Source: Nocardia fluminea (GTDB lineage Bacteria > Actinomycetota > Actinomycetes > Mycobacteriales > Mycobacteriaceae). Taken from it: 64,000 bases of DNA. Numbering within the stretch: the first letter of the stretch is position 1; every line of letters starts with the position of its first letter. The DNA lies in NCBI RefSeq assembly GCF_002846365.1, contig NZ_PJMW01000001.1, positions 1 through 64,000 on the forward strand. The letters are read 5' to 3'. The position numbers and the translations under genes are program-made. The notes beneath the pieces are model-generated. The model was not told the origin of the DNA and ran no database searches. It saw only the letters and a program-made list of their open reading frames with translations. Shown here piece by piece: positions 8,209 through 16,730 of this stretch.

Positions 8209-9449
8209 GTCGTCCGCCTCATCACATCACTCCACCGCAAATACAGGATTGCCACATCGTCATCCAAACCGCCTGCCGCCGAGGACAGTTCCGCGACCTG
8301 CCCGATCAGCGCGTCGACGAAGGTCTCGGGCTGCTCGGCGGGCAGTGTCTGTGCCAGTTCGAACAATCCGTCCTCGCCGAGGCGGGTGCTGCCGTCACCG
8401 ACGCGCCCTTCGAACAGCCCATCGGTGAACAGCATCAGCCCCTCGTCGTGCGCCAGTGCCATTTCGTGCGCGGGCCACTGCGCGTAGCCCGGGACGAAAC
8501 CCAGCGCCGGTCCGCCTGGCACCTCGACCCAGCTCAGTGCGGCACCGGTGCACCGCAGCATGCCGGGGTGACCCGCACGACGTACCGAGACCTGCCGGGC
8601 GGCCGGATCGAGTACCAAGCTGGTGGCGGTAGCGAAGGTTTGCTGGTCGGCGCGTTCGGCGAGCAGTACTTCCTCGAGCAGATTCAGTTGTCTGGCGCCG
8701 GTGACACCGCTGAGCACCAGCGTGCGCCACGCCAGCCGTAGGGCGACTCCGGTCGCCGCGGCGTCGGGACCGTGGCCGGAGACGTCGCCGATGATGGCAT
8801 GCACGACGCCGGTCGGGTCCTGGACCACGTCGTAGAAGTCGCCACCGAGCAGGGAGTGGTCACGACCGGGGCGATACCGCGACACCACCTCCACCGCGGG
8901 GTCGGCGCCCAGAAGCGGGGTCGGCAACAGTCCGCGTTCGAGTCGGGAGTTCTCCTGTGCCCGCATCTGGCTGGCCTGCAGGGCCGCGCTGGTGCGTTCG
9001 GCCTGCTTGCGCTGGATCGCGTAACGCACTGCGCGCCCGAACAATTCCGGGTCCACCCGACCCTTGACCAGGTAGTCCTGGGCGCCGGCGGCCAGCGCGA
9101 ACAGCCCGGTGCGCTCTTGGTCGAGCCCGGTCATCACCACGACAGGGACCTGGTCGTTGCGTTCGCGGATTCCGGCCAGCGCCTCGAGTCCGTGGGCGTC
9201 GGGCAGATGCAGATCGAGCAGCACACAATCGGGGACGTCGGTGCGTATGCGCTCGCCGGCCTCGGTCAGGGTGCGTACCCAATCCAGGTGCGGGCGCGGA
9301 GACAGGTCCGCGACCATCTCCTCCACCAGCAAGGCGTCGCCGGGGTCGTCCTCGACCAGCAGTATGTGGAGTTGACGCCGCGATCCGGGCCCCGCCGCGA
9401 AGAGATCGGCGTTCAACGCGTCACTGCGGACCACGACCACCGCCGGCAC
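8205..9449 (-). CDS. response regulator fused to PP2C (SpoIIE/RsbU-type) phosphatase
   Basis: 414 residues: receiver domain at about 27-145 (phospho-acceptor Asp79 in CVLLDLHLP, Lys near 128), a coiled linker, then a SpoIIE-type phosphatase from about 190 (metal-binding GGDFYDV and GDVSGHGPDA, and LDDDVAILYLRW at the C-terminus). Such fusions dephosphorylate STAS proteins to release stress sigma factors. It is the first gene of the coupled phosphatase-kinase-regulator set, so the kinase may set its activity. The STAS protein at 5775 is the natural substrate candidate. The GTG at 9449 gives the full receiver; a later start is possible. Confidence 0.9.
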   Translation of the reverse strand: MPAVVVVRSDALNADLFAAGPGSRRQLHILLVEDDPGDALLVEEMVADLSPRPHLDWVRTLTEAGERIRTDVPDCVLLDLHLPDAHGLEALAGIRERNDQVPVVVMTGLDQERTGLFALAAGAQDYLVKGRVDPELFGRAVRYAIQRKQAERTSAALQASQMRAQENSRLERGLLPTPLLGADPAVEVVSRYRPGRDHSLLGGDFYDVVQDPTGVVHAIIGDVSGHGPDAAATGVALRLAWRTLVLSGVTGARQLNLLEEVLLAERADQQTFATATSLVLDPAARQVSVRRAGHPGMLRCTGAALSWVEVPGGPALGFVPGYAQWPAHEMALAHDEGLMLFTDGLFEGRVGDGSTRLGEDGLFELAQTLPAEQPETFVDALIGQVAELSSAAGGLDDDVAILYLRWSDVMRRTT

Positions 9450-9920
9450 AGCCCAGAGTTGTCTGCTCGCACATCAGACCTACCCCTCCCCACCTGGACG
9501 GCACGAAACCCAGGGTGTGCACGAAAGCCTCCGATCACAGGCGCCCACTGCGCGAAACTGACTCCGCCGGCCGGTTGCTGGACCGAAAGGTAGTACCGAG
9601 GATGCTATCCGATCGCGCCGGCGCCCCATGCCCACGCGGGACCTCCACGGTCGGCACGGGTATTTCGGCGGACCAGACGAGCAGACGCGACCGCCGGGTC
9701 GAGCGCGCGCTCAGCGACGCCGGCACTCCCTCCCCTCATGAGGGTGGGTAAGTGAGCTCGCACCGTACGTTTGTCAGCGGATACCTTTTGATTCGGGCGA
9801 GTGAAAACGTCTGAGTGGTGGACGAATCATGATTGCGTAGCCTGGTCCGAGCGCGAAGGTTACCAATCGGCCCGTGTTCGGCGACTCGGCTCGAACCGAC
9901 CGAAGTGCAGGAGCGCACCC
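9450..9920. other. intergenic region without a recognisable gene
   Basis: 471 bases between the phosphatase and the cupin gene. It must hold both divergent promoters. The only local structure I see is a perfect 12-base palindrome CCCTCATGAGGG at 9733-9744, a possible regulator site or short hairpin. Confidence 0.4.
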
Positions 9921-10382
9921 ATGACTACCGATGACTGGCGGCACAACGGTGTGCGGGTGATCCCCGCGGATCAGCTCGATCCGAACACCGCGCAGACACC
10001 CGGAATGGAGCGGGCGGCCGCGATCGATTTCGCCCGGGTCGGTGCGCGGAAGATCTGGGCCGGAACCGTCACGATCCATCCGAACGCCAAGACCGGGGCA
10101 CACCACCACGGCGCACTCGAGAGTGTGATCTACGTGATCCGCGGTCGCGCTCGGATGCGGTGGGGCGACCAGCTGGAATTCGTAGCGGAAGCCGGTCCTG
10201 GCGACTTCATCTTCGTGCCACCGTATGTCCCGCACCAGGAAATCAACGCCGGCATCGACGAACCGCTGGAATGCGTGCTGGTGCGTAGCGACAGCGAAGC
10301 CGTCGTCGTCGATCTCGACATCGAGCCGATCGAGAAGCCCGAAGCCGTGCACTGGATCGACCCCATCCACCACCAGCCGTAG
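9921..10382 (+). CDS. cupin-domain protein
   Basis: 153 residues, ATG at 9921 after CAGGAG at 9908-9913. The cupin motif 1 is visible as G-A-H-H-H-G-A-L-E-S-V-I-Y-V-I-R-G (about residues 59-75) and motif 2 as GDFIFVPPYVPHQEIN (about 93-108), giving three likely metal-binding His plus a Glu. Function unassigned; small cupins of this type may be isomerases, dioxygenases or sugar-binding proteins. It is monocistronic and ends at a strong hairpin. Confidence 0.85.
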   Translation: MTTDDWRHNGVRVIPADQLDPNTAQTPGMERAAAIDFARVGARKIWAGTVTIHPNAKTGAHHHGALESVIYVIRGRARMRWGDQLEFVAEAGPGDFIFVPPYVPHQEINAGIDEPLECVLVRSDSEAVVVDLDIEPIEKPEAVHWIDPIHHQP

Positions 10383-10450
10383 CGTCCACCTGCGAACGGC
10401 CGTCCCCGCCTTCTCACGGCGTCGTGCTCGGATGCTGGAGTTCGCTCGGT

Positions 10451-10486
10451 CGCGACCGGTGAGCCAAATTACCCGGACCGGTCGCG
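10451..10486. terminator. bidirectional hairpin terminator
   Basis: A perfect 10-base GC-rich stem (CGCGACCGGT, 10451-10460, with 10477-10486) and a 16-base loop lie between the convergent cupin and VOC genes. Confidence 0.55.
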
Positions 10487-10546
10487 CAGACCCGGGGCTC
10501 ACAGTCACGTGCAGGGCGCGTTTCGAAAATGCGCCGATTCAGCGGC

Positions 10547-10912
10547 TCAGTCGAGACAGAACTCGTTGCCCTCGATGTCCTGCATCACCAGGCACGATTC
10601 GTTGACGCCATCGGCGCGCAGTAGTCGCACACGAACCGCGCCGAGCGCGACCAGTCGTGCACATTCGGATTCGAGTGCGGCCACGCGCTCGTCACCCACG
10701 AGCCCGGTCCCGACCCGCACGTCGAGATGCAGCCGATTCTTCACGACCTTCCCCTCGGGAACACGCTGAAAGTACAAGCGCGGACCCGCACCTGACGGAT
10801 CAACACACGCCGAGCCCATGTGCTCATACCCCAAAACCTGCGACCAGAAGCGAGCAACACGCTCAGGCTCTGCGCAGTCGAAGGTGACTTGGATCTGCCT
10901 AACCGACGCCAT
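10547..10912 (-). CDS. VOC-family protein
   Basis: 121 residues with a typical small VOC layout: IQVTFDCAEPERVARFWSQVLGY at the N-terminus, NRLHLDVRV in the middle and a closing VMQDIEGNEFCLD. The pattern matches the actinobacterial glyoxalase-like group whose C-terminus ends in DPEGNEFC. The ATG at 10912 is the only start consistent with this fold. Substrate unknown. Confidence 0.85.
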   Translation of the reverse strand: MASVRQIQVTFDCAEPERVARFWSQVLGYEHMGSACVDPSGAGPRLYFQRVPEGKVVKNRLHLDVRVGTGLVGDERVAALESECARLVALGAVRVRLLRADGVNESCLVMQDIEGNEFCLD

Positions 10913-11027
10913 CGGTCCAGAATAGAGACGGCACCTCATGTCGTCTTCGCTTCGAATCGCCGCGCTCACAACGCGATACGCGGGCTCACTCCACCCGCCG
11001 TACGGCAGTGGGCACTTCGAGTACTCC

Positions 11028-11468
11028 TCAGTCCGGAAACGCAGCTGCCAGTTCGCCACAGAGCGCATCCAGTCCGGTTGCTGGGATCCGCGGAGCGTCC
11101 GCAGAGTCGGCGTGGTGCCACGGTATATCTCGTGCGGTGCCGGCGGGCCGAGTAAAGATGTGCTGGTGGAGGTGGACGCCGGCCGCACTCAGGCCCGCCA
11201 CGAACATGAAGACGTGGGCGGGTTCGAGAACTCGGCGCAGCGCACCGATCGACGAGCGGACAGCACGCGCGAACGCCACTGTCTCGATGTCGTCGAGCAG
11301 GTCGAGGGTCGCCACGTGACGACGGGGCTCGACGAACAGGTAGCCGGGCCGAACCCACTCGTCAAGGGCGGGACGGTGGGTCACCACCACGTGGTCGTCT
11401 ATATGGATCACCGGGCTCACCAGCGGTCCGACCCCGTTGTGTTTGTCGCAGATCAGGCACCCCCGCAT
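11028..11468 (-). CDS. HIT-family nucleotide hydrolase/transferase
   Basis: 146 residues with the histidine-triad motif HLHQHIF (His99, His101, His103). An N-terminal C-x-x-C (Cys4, Cys7) could bind zinc, as in several HIT proteins. Family members hydrolyse or transfer nucleotide monophosphates attached through phosphoramidate or phosphoester bonds. It is separated from the VOC gene by 115 bases on the same strand. Confidence 0.87.
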   Translation of the reverse strand: MRGCLICDKHNGVGPLVSPVIHIDDHVVVTHRPALDEWVRPGYLFVEPRRHVATLDLLDDIETVAFARAVRSSIGALRRVLEPAHVFMFVAGLSAAGVHLHQHIFTRPAGTARDIPWHHADSADAPRIPATGLDALCGELAAAFPD

Positions 11469-11652
11469 GCGGCCGACGATAGCGCGTCTTCAACAGCACG
11501 CAAGTCTGCGATACGGGCGGCCACACAGGGCCGTCGAAACTCCCTCAACACCCAGCACGCGGAGCGAGCGCAATTCGGCGCTGTTCGCGCGCGGACCGTC
11601 CGGACATGGAATTGGTTCGACTTCGGCTCGCGCGGGGACGAAGATGCGGTGT

Positions 11653-12021
11653 ATGCCGGATCAGCTGACCGGAGCGGTAGATGCTGCGATTACTTGTGAA
11701 CTGCGACTACTCGATCCGAAGGTACGTTCATCACCCGAACTCATTTCCGAGTTGCTCGATCCCGAGTTCGTCGAGATCGGCGCCTCGGGGCGGCGGTGGA
11801 GCCGATCGGAGATCATCGCAATGGTCGTCGAGCAGGCCGCGACGCTGACCGAGCCGATCTTGGCGCGCGATATGCGTGGCGAGCTTCTTGCCGACGGTGT
11901 CGTACATCTGACCTACACGTCCGAATTCGAGGGGCGTCGTGCCTTTCGGAGTTCGCTGTGGCGGCAGATGAAACACCGCTGGCAGCTGTACTTCCATCAA
12001 GGAACCCCCAGCGCGTTGTGA
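11653..12021 (+). CDS. DUF4440 / NTF2-like protein
   Basis: 122 residues with an NTF2-like cone fold: ELRLLDPKVRSSPELISELLDPEFVEIG, SRSEIIAMV, LTYTSEF and a closing RSSLWRQMKHRWQLYFHQGTP strand. This is the usual pattern of actinobacterial DUF4440 proteins. An in-frame ATG three codons earlier (11644) is equally possible. No neighbours suggest a function. Confidence 0.75.
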   Translation: MPDQLTGAVDAAITCELRLLDPKVRSSPELISELLDPEFVEIGASGRRWSRSEIIAMVVEQAATLTEPILARDMRGELLADGVVHLTYTSEFEGRRAFRSSLWRQMKHRWQLYFHQGTPSAL

Positions 12022-12178
12022 ACTGCTAGCGCCCTGGCTCCTGCAGTCGGGCGATTCCTCGCTATCACGGAGCGCGGGAAGACACCGGCACAGCTACTTT
12101 TGCTCAGGTCATTCCGAGAAGGTCCGGTGGCGAGAGTTACTAACGACCCCTACGTCAGGTTCGGAGGCGATCAACCCT

Positions 12179-12718
12179 ATGCACGTTGACGATCTCGTGT
12201 CCCGTGTGGAGCGGAGCACGCCGCGGCTGGGCGCGACGAGGTTGGTCGCGGTGGACGGACCCGGCGGCGCCGGGAAGTCCACGCTGGCGGCTCAGCTGGC
12301 CACGGCCTGCGGCGCGACGCTGATTCATACCGATGACTTCGCCTCTTGGGACAATCAGCTCGATTGGTGGTCTCGGCTCGAGGAGCAGGTCTTGTCGCCG
12401 ATCGCTCGTGGACAGGTGGGCCGATACCAGCGCTACGACTGGGACGCACGGGCTTTGGCGGAGTGGCACGAAGTCACACCACCTGCGGTCCTGATCCTCG
12501 AAGGGGTGTCTGCTGCTCGCGCGGCTGTGCGCGACCGGCTTTCGCTGTCGGTCTGGGTCCAGACCCCGCCCGAGGTGAGACTCGCCAGAGGACTCCATCG
12601 CGACGGCGTCGACTCACTTCCGCTGTGGCAGCGCTGGATGGCTGACGAGGATCTGCACTTCGCCGCTGACCGAACGTCGGAACACGCCGATGTGATCATC
12701 AGCGGACAGACGAGCTGA
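12179..12718 (+). CDS. P-loop uridine-kinase-like protein
   Basis: 179 residues with Walker A D-G-P-G-G-A-G-K-S-T at 26-35, an IHTDDF segment at about 49-54, the ILEGVSA strand near 104, and a W-V-Q-T-P-P-E-V-R-L-A-R lid-type region. This matches the (d)NK/uridine-kinase-like group of unassigned actinobacterial kinases. Substrate may be a nucleoside or another small hydroxyl compound. Confidence 0.8.
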   Translation: MHVDDLVSRVERSTPRLGATRLVAVDGPGGAGKSTLAAQLATACGATLIHTDDFASWDNQLDWWSRLEEQVLSPIARGQVGRYQRYDWDARALAEWHEVTPPAVLILEGVSAARAAVRDRLSLSVWVQTPPEVRLARGLHRDGVDSLPLWQRWMADEDLHFAADRTSEHADVIISGQTS

Positions 12719-12836
12719 CCTCTCCCGCAAGCGGTCCGACCCCAGTGCTGGTTTCGGTCTCCAGGGGATCGCGCCCGAGAATGCCGAGTGCCTTGAAGCC
12801 CGAAACCGGCGTATTTCAACATCATCGAACGATTCC

Positions 12837-12862
12837 GGTTTATTCGCCTCCACGACGGTCAA
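12837..12862 (+). promoter_or_regulatory. SigF/SigB-type promoter of sigma-factor locus, copy 1
   Basis: GGTTT at 12837-12841 and GGTCAA at 12857-12862 with a 15-base spacer. The same GGTTT-N15-GGT(C/G)AA arrangement occurs at the same distance from the second copy of this locus (42707-42732), although surrounding bases differ, which argues the elements are under selection. Autoregulation by the downstream sigma factor is inferred. Confidence 0.5.
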
Positions 12863-12911
12863 TCCTTCGCCCATGACCAACTCACGGAATCGGGCACCGA
12901 GGATGCCGAGC

Positions 12912-13092
12912 ATGGATCTGACCAGCACCACCATCGTGTTGGCGACCTGCGTTTTTTCTGCTGGGTCTGGTTGCCTCGACCGAGTCGCCGACCGTCGCTT
13001 CCTCCGGCGCCGCCGGCCTGGGCGCGGCGATGACACTGTCCTCCAAAATGCTGGGCCTCAACAGCCTTCAGTTCACCTCCTCTCACCGTTGA
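12912..13092 (+). pseudogene. small membrane-peptide gene with a frameshift (copy 1)
   Basis: Begins MDLTSTTIVLATCVF exactly like the intact 50-residue gene at 42782-42934, then leaves the frame inside a run of six T at 12953-12958. Adding one base restores the hydrophobic continuation (LLGLV... GLGAAMTLSSKMLGL), which ends at the TGA at 13090. As it stands the frame reads an unrelated Arg-rich tail to 13115. It may be a real decay product, a sequencing error in a homopolymer, or a slippage-regulated gene. It lies 28 bases before the sigma-factor start. Confidence 0.65.
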
Positions 13093-13120
13093 GCATGTCG
13101 AACGCCAGGAGCTGATCCGT

Positions 13121-13918
13121 ATGTCCAAGACCACCGCCCATCTCACCTACGAACACGCCGAACCCTTGTTCTCGCAGCTGGCGTTGACCGACCCGCGCAG
13201 CCCTGAGCACGATGCTCTGCGCGAGGAGATCATCGAGATCTGCCTGCCGCTCGCCGAGCACATCGCGCGCAAGTACGCCGGTCGCGGTGAAGTGTTCGAC
13301 GATCTGCTCCAGACCGCGCGCCTCGGCGTGGTCATGGCGGTCGACCGCTACGACGTGACCACCGGATCACCCTTCCTGGGTTTCGCTGTCCCCACCGTCA
13401 TGGGTGAGGTGCGCAGGCACTTCCGCGACAACATCTGGCCGTTGCACGTGCCGCGTCGCGAAAAGGAGCTACAGAGCAAAGTGAGGGAGGTGACCGACGA
13501 GTTGACCCGTCGACTCCACCGCTCCCCCACCGCCCACGAACTCGCCACCGAGCTCGACGTTCCGGTCACCGACATCGCCCGGACCCTGGTGGCGGCCAAC
13601 GCATTCCAGACCCGCAGCCTCGACACCCCCGCACGCGAGACCGACGGCGATCCCAGCATGACCATCGCCGAGACCTTCGGCGACGAGGACCCCCGCTTCC
13701 AGCTGACCGAGGACACGATCACCGTCGCACCCCTGCTGGCACAGTTGTCGCCGGAGGATCGGCAGCTGCTGATCTGGCGTTTCTACGACACACTCACGCA
13801 AGGCGAGATCGCGCAACGCCTCGGTGTCTCCCAGATGAGCGTTTCTCGCAAACTCACCAGACTGCTGGGCGAGCTGCGTGCGCAGACCACCGACGACCAA
13901 CTCGTACTCGCGGGCTGA
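13121..13918 (+). CDS. SigF/SigB-family RNA polymerase sigma factor (copy 1)
   Basis: 265 residues with regions 2 (LPLAEHIARKYAGRG, DDLLQTARLGVVMAVDRYD, GFAVPTVMGEVRRHFRD), 3 (RSPTAHELATELDV) and 4 (LTQGEIAQRLGVSQMSVSRKL). No region 1.1, as usual for stress and sporulation-type sigma factors controlled by RsbW-like anti-sigma proteins. ATG 13121 follows AGGAGCTGATCC. It aligns end to end without gaps with the 265-residue factor at 43030, with roughly four of five residues identical by eye. It probably answers to the signalling genes at 3267-9449. Confidence 0.92.
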   Translation: MSKTTAHLTYEHAEPLFSQLALTDPRSPEHDALREEIIEICLPLAEHIARKYAGRGEVFDDLLQTARLGVVMAVDRYDVTTGSPFLGFAVPTVMGEVRRHFRDNIWPLHVPRREKELQSKVREVTDELTRRLHRSPTAHELATELDVPVTDIARTLVAANAFQTRSLDTPARETDGDPSMTIAETFGDEDPRFQLTEDTITVAPLLAQLSPEDRQLLIWRFYDTLTQGEIAQRLGVSQMSVSRKLTRLLGELRAQTTDDQLVLAG

Positions 13919-13984
13919 ACTCCACCGGATCGCGGCCTTCTTTCACATAGCTCGGAGAGGGTGCAGCCGGCCACAACGATTCGG

Positions 13985-14033
13985 GGCGACTGATTGCCGC
14001 AGAGACCGCGCTGTCCCCGGGCAATCAGTCGCC
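13985..14033. terminator. long-stem bidirectional terminator
   Basis: A perfect 14-base inverted repeat (GGCGACTGATTGCC at 13985-13998, complement at 14020-14033) with a 21-base loop separates the convergent sigma-factor and hydrolase genes. Confidence 0.65.
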
Positions 14034-14039
14034 GGAATA

Positions 14040-15680
14040 TCAGTCGGCTATGGGGATGTCGATACCCGCCGCACCGTGGAACGCGGACAGTGTCACCACG
14101 GTGCCGGGTTCGGTTTCGCCGGCGTACAACGGGTCCTGGGTGGCGAGGACGACGGCGAGGTGGTGGTCGGCGGGGACTCGATAATCAGTGGCCTGCAAGC
14201 GCAGTTCGACCGCGGTGGAATGTTCCGGTACGGCGTTGCTCACGGTGGTCGCGGCATGGGTGATGATCTTCAGGTTGCCGGTGACCATGTCCAGATCGCA
14301 GAGATAGGCGACGACGGTGACGGCCTTGGTGGTGGGAGTCACTGTCAGACGAATTCGCGGGAAGCCCGCGATGTGGTGCGGCGACGGGAGCGGGGCGCTC
14401 GTCCATACCGCTCCGGCGGACCGGTCGATTCCGGCGAGCTTGTGACGCACGGGCATGAGCAACCGCTCACGAAAGCCGTCCACGACCAGTTGATTCACGG
14501 CGCGGATATTCGGCTCACCGGAACCGATCGTTTGACTGAAGTCCGATGGCGGGTCGAGAACCAGCGCGCCGTCGCCGGTTCCGCTCGTCGGTGCGGTGAG
14601 ATGGTACGTGCGGACCGGATTGGACGACCAACCGTCCAAGCCGGCGAAGGAGTCGACGGTGAAGCTGTGCATGGTCTCGGTGTGCACGACACCGTCGTTG
14701 TCGATGCCGTTGTCGACACCGTTGAGATAGTGGTCGAGCCAGTCGTATGCGGCCTCGGTGGTGCGGGTGTACACCCCGAGCAGCAAGCCCGGGATCTCCA
14801 CTGCCCCATGATCTCCGATCGCCAGATCCAGGCGCTTGGGCCCGGGGAACTCGGCGAAGTAGGTCAGCAGCTGGTTCTGCGGAAAGATGGTCTCGTGCCA
14901 GTAGCTGGTGAAGAAGGTCGGCACGCGGCGGCGCTTATCCAGGGAGTGGGCGGGTGAGCGCCGTCGCGCGTACTTCAGCACACCTTCGATGTCGGTGTTC
15001 GTCCGGAAGTCCTCGAGTACCTTCACCAGTTCGGCGCTGGGCTTCTCACTGATCGCGGCCAGGGCTTCAGCGGCGAGGATGTGGCGGGTCTGATTGTCGT
15101 ACAAGGCTTCGCCGAGGTCCGCCCAGGTGCTCAGAGCGACAACGGCTTTCACGCGGGGATCTTCTTGGGCGACCAGCTGCCCGATCCCTGAGCCGTAGGA
15201 GATGCCTGCCAGGCCGATACGCTCTGGATCTGCCTGCATTTCCGGGTGGGCGAGGGCCCAATCGATCACCAGTGAGCCGTCTGCGACGTCTTCGGGACCG
15301 GCCACCGTCAGTTCACCACCGGAACCGGGCAGGCCGCGCTCGGTGTAGGCGACGACGGCGTAACCGCGCATGAGCAGCCGGATCAGCGCCCCGGAGTACA
15401 TTTTCCAGCCCGCTGGGTCCAAGCCCGCGGGCAGCACGACAAGCGCATGTGGGCCGCCGCTGATCGGCCAGGCAGCCATCGCGTCGAGCAGATCACCGCC
15501 GTAGCCGGGAATGTGGACCTGAGCGAACCGGCATCGTCCGCGAATGGCGGCGATGTCGTCGACCAAGTATTCGGGGACACCGGCGGCGTTCCCGGTGAGC
15601 AGATCGGAAACGACAGCGAACGCGGTAGCTTCCTGATCGGGGGCGAGCAAACGCAGGCGGTCCGAGCGAGCTTCTGGCAT
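14040..15680 (-). CDS. CocE/NonD-type alpha/beta hydrolase
   Basis: 546 residues. The N-terminal two thirds is an X-Pro dipeptidyl-peptidase/CocE-type hydrolase domain with nucleophile Ser161 in G-I-S-Y-G (after PERIGLAG), followed by the jelly-roll C-terminal domain typical of the family (PHHIAGFPRIRLTV, VVAYLCDLD). Known relatives hydrolyse amides or esters such as cocaine, glutaryl-7-ACA and X-Pro peptides; the substrate here is unknown. It follows the TetR gene on the same strand after 252 bases. Confidence 0.85.
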   Translation of the reverse strand: MPEARSDRLRLLAPDQEATAFAVVSDLLTGNAAGVPEYLVDDIAAIRGRCRFAQVHIPGYGGDLLDAMAAWPISGGPHALVVLPAGLDPAGWKMYSGALIRLLMRGYAVVAYTERGLPGSGGELTVAGPEDVADGSLVIDWALAHPEMQADPERIGLAGISYGSGIGQLVAQEDPRVKAVVALSTWADLGEALYDNQTRHILAAEALAAISEKPSAELVKVLEDFRTNTDIEGVLKYARRRSPAHSLDKRRRVPTFFTSYWHETIFPQNQLLTYFAEFPGPKRLDLAIGDHGAVEIPGLLLGVYTRTTEAAYDWLDHYLNGVDNGIDNDGVVHTETMHSFTVDSFAGLDGWSSNPVRTYHLTAPTSGTGDGALVLDPPSDFSQTIGSGEPNIRAVNQLVVDGFRERLLMPVRHKLAGIDRSAGAVWTSAPLPSPHHIAGFPRIRLTVTPTTKAVTVVAYLCDLDMVTGNLKIITHAATTVSNAVPEHSTAVELRLQATDYRVPADHHLAVVLATQDPLYAGETEPGTVVTLSAFHGAAGIDIPIAD

Positions 15681-15932
15681 GGCGATCTCCTGTCGAAGTG
15701 GTGTATTTCACGGCAGCAGAACAGTTTCGCGACAAGCAAAGGAGCCACTGAGAGATCAGATCCGAGCCCCCCGCTCGCCAGTTATGCTACATCGACATCA
15801 ATCGTCTGCGTGTCCTGTTGCAGGAGTTGGCATCCGCTTCTTCCGACTGCGCGCTTGTTGACTGATCATGTTCGGCCCCAACGCTTCACAGCGTCGAGCC
15901 CGACATCCGATGTCATGACCGTGGCCGCAGCC

Positions 15933-16580
15933 TCAGCTCGAAGTGTCGGCCGCGATTTCGGCGTCCAACGACACTGGCCTACTGCACAATTCCCGCGCAT
16001 CGTCACGGGAGAGGCCGAGTGCCACCAGTATTCCCACGGTCATCTCGTCCACCGTCGCGGCGCAATCGCGGTCGGGTTGCTGGAGCAGCAGGCGCCCGAG
16101 GCCGAGCAGTGATCCGGTGACCAGCGCCATCGCCAGATCGGTGTCTTCGACCACGAAGCGTCCCGCGTGCGTCGCGGCGGCGATGTCTCGTGCGGCGCGA
16201 GGTGCGAGGCCGTGCTCGGATTCGATCAGCGAGGCGCCGGAGTTGATCAGGACCCGGCTGAGATCGGGCTGTAGCCGAAACAGTCGGCCGACGATCCGGA
16301 AGGACTGGGCGAAGATCTCCGCCGGATCGGCGAGGTCGGTCGTGAGTGAGTCGAGGTAGTCGCCCAGCGACTCCAACGCGCTGTCGACCGCCGCGACGAA
16401 CAGTTCTTCCTTGCTCTCGAAGTGGTTGTAGAACGAGCCCATTCCCACGTCCGCGGCCTGCGTTATCTCGAGAATGGGCGCGTTGAGCCTGCCCTCCGCG
16501 ATGAAGCGTTGCCCGGCGGCGATCAGCGCCGAGCGCGTGAGTGCTTTGCGGCGTTCGAGCCTGTTCGCGGTGGCGGACAT
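15933..16580 (-). CDS. TetR-family regulator of the adjacent catabolic operon
   Basis: 215 residues with a TetR helix-turn-helix at about 12-55 (ALTRSALIAAGQRFIAEG, then EITQAADVGMGSFYNHFESKEELF) and an all-helical ligand domain. It is divergent from the dioxygenase operon; an 18-base inverted repeat in the shared promoter region (16662-16679) is its probable operator. Most likely it represses the catabolic operon until a pathway compound binds. Confidence 0.88.
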   Translation of the reverse strand: MSATANRLERRKALTRSALIAAGQRFIAEGRLNAPILEITQAADVGMGSFYNHFESKEELFVAAVDSALESLGDYLDSLTTDLADPAEIFAQSFRIVGRLFRLQPDLSRVLINSGASLIESEHGLAPRAARDIAAATHAGRFVVEDTDLAMALVTGSLLGLGRLLLQQPDRDCAATVDEMTVGILVALGLSRDDARELCSRPVSLDAEIAADTSS

Positions 16581-16639
16581 CTTCGTTGGTCACCTTCTGG
16601 CAGTGGTTTCAGCTGCCGCGATCCTAATCTCCTTCACAT

Positions 16640-16679
16640 CTGAGGACTCCCTCAGAACCCTTGACTGATCATACAGTCA
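16640..16679. promoter_or_regulatory. TetR operator in divergent promoter region
   Basis: TGACTGATCATACAGTCA at 16662-16679 has 6-base perfect arms. A second inverted repeat, CTGAGG-actc-CCTCAG, lies at 16640-16655. The first overlaps the region expected for the operon promoter and is the better operator candidate. Confidence 0.6.
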
Positions 16680-16730
16680 TAGGTGACGATATCGTCAGAA
16701 AGTCACCCCGCCTGGAGGAGGAGCCGAGAG

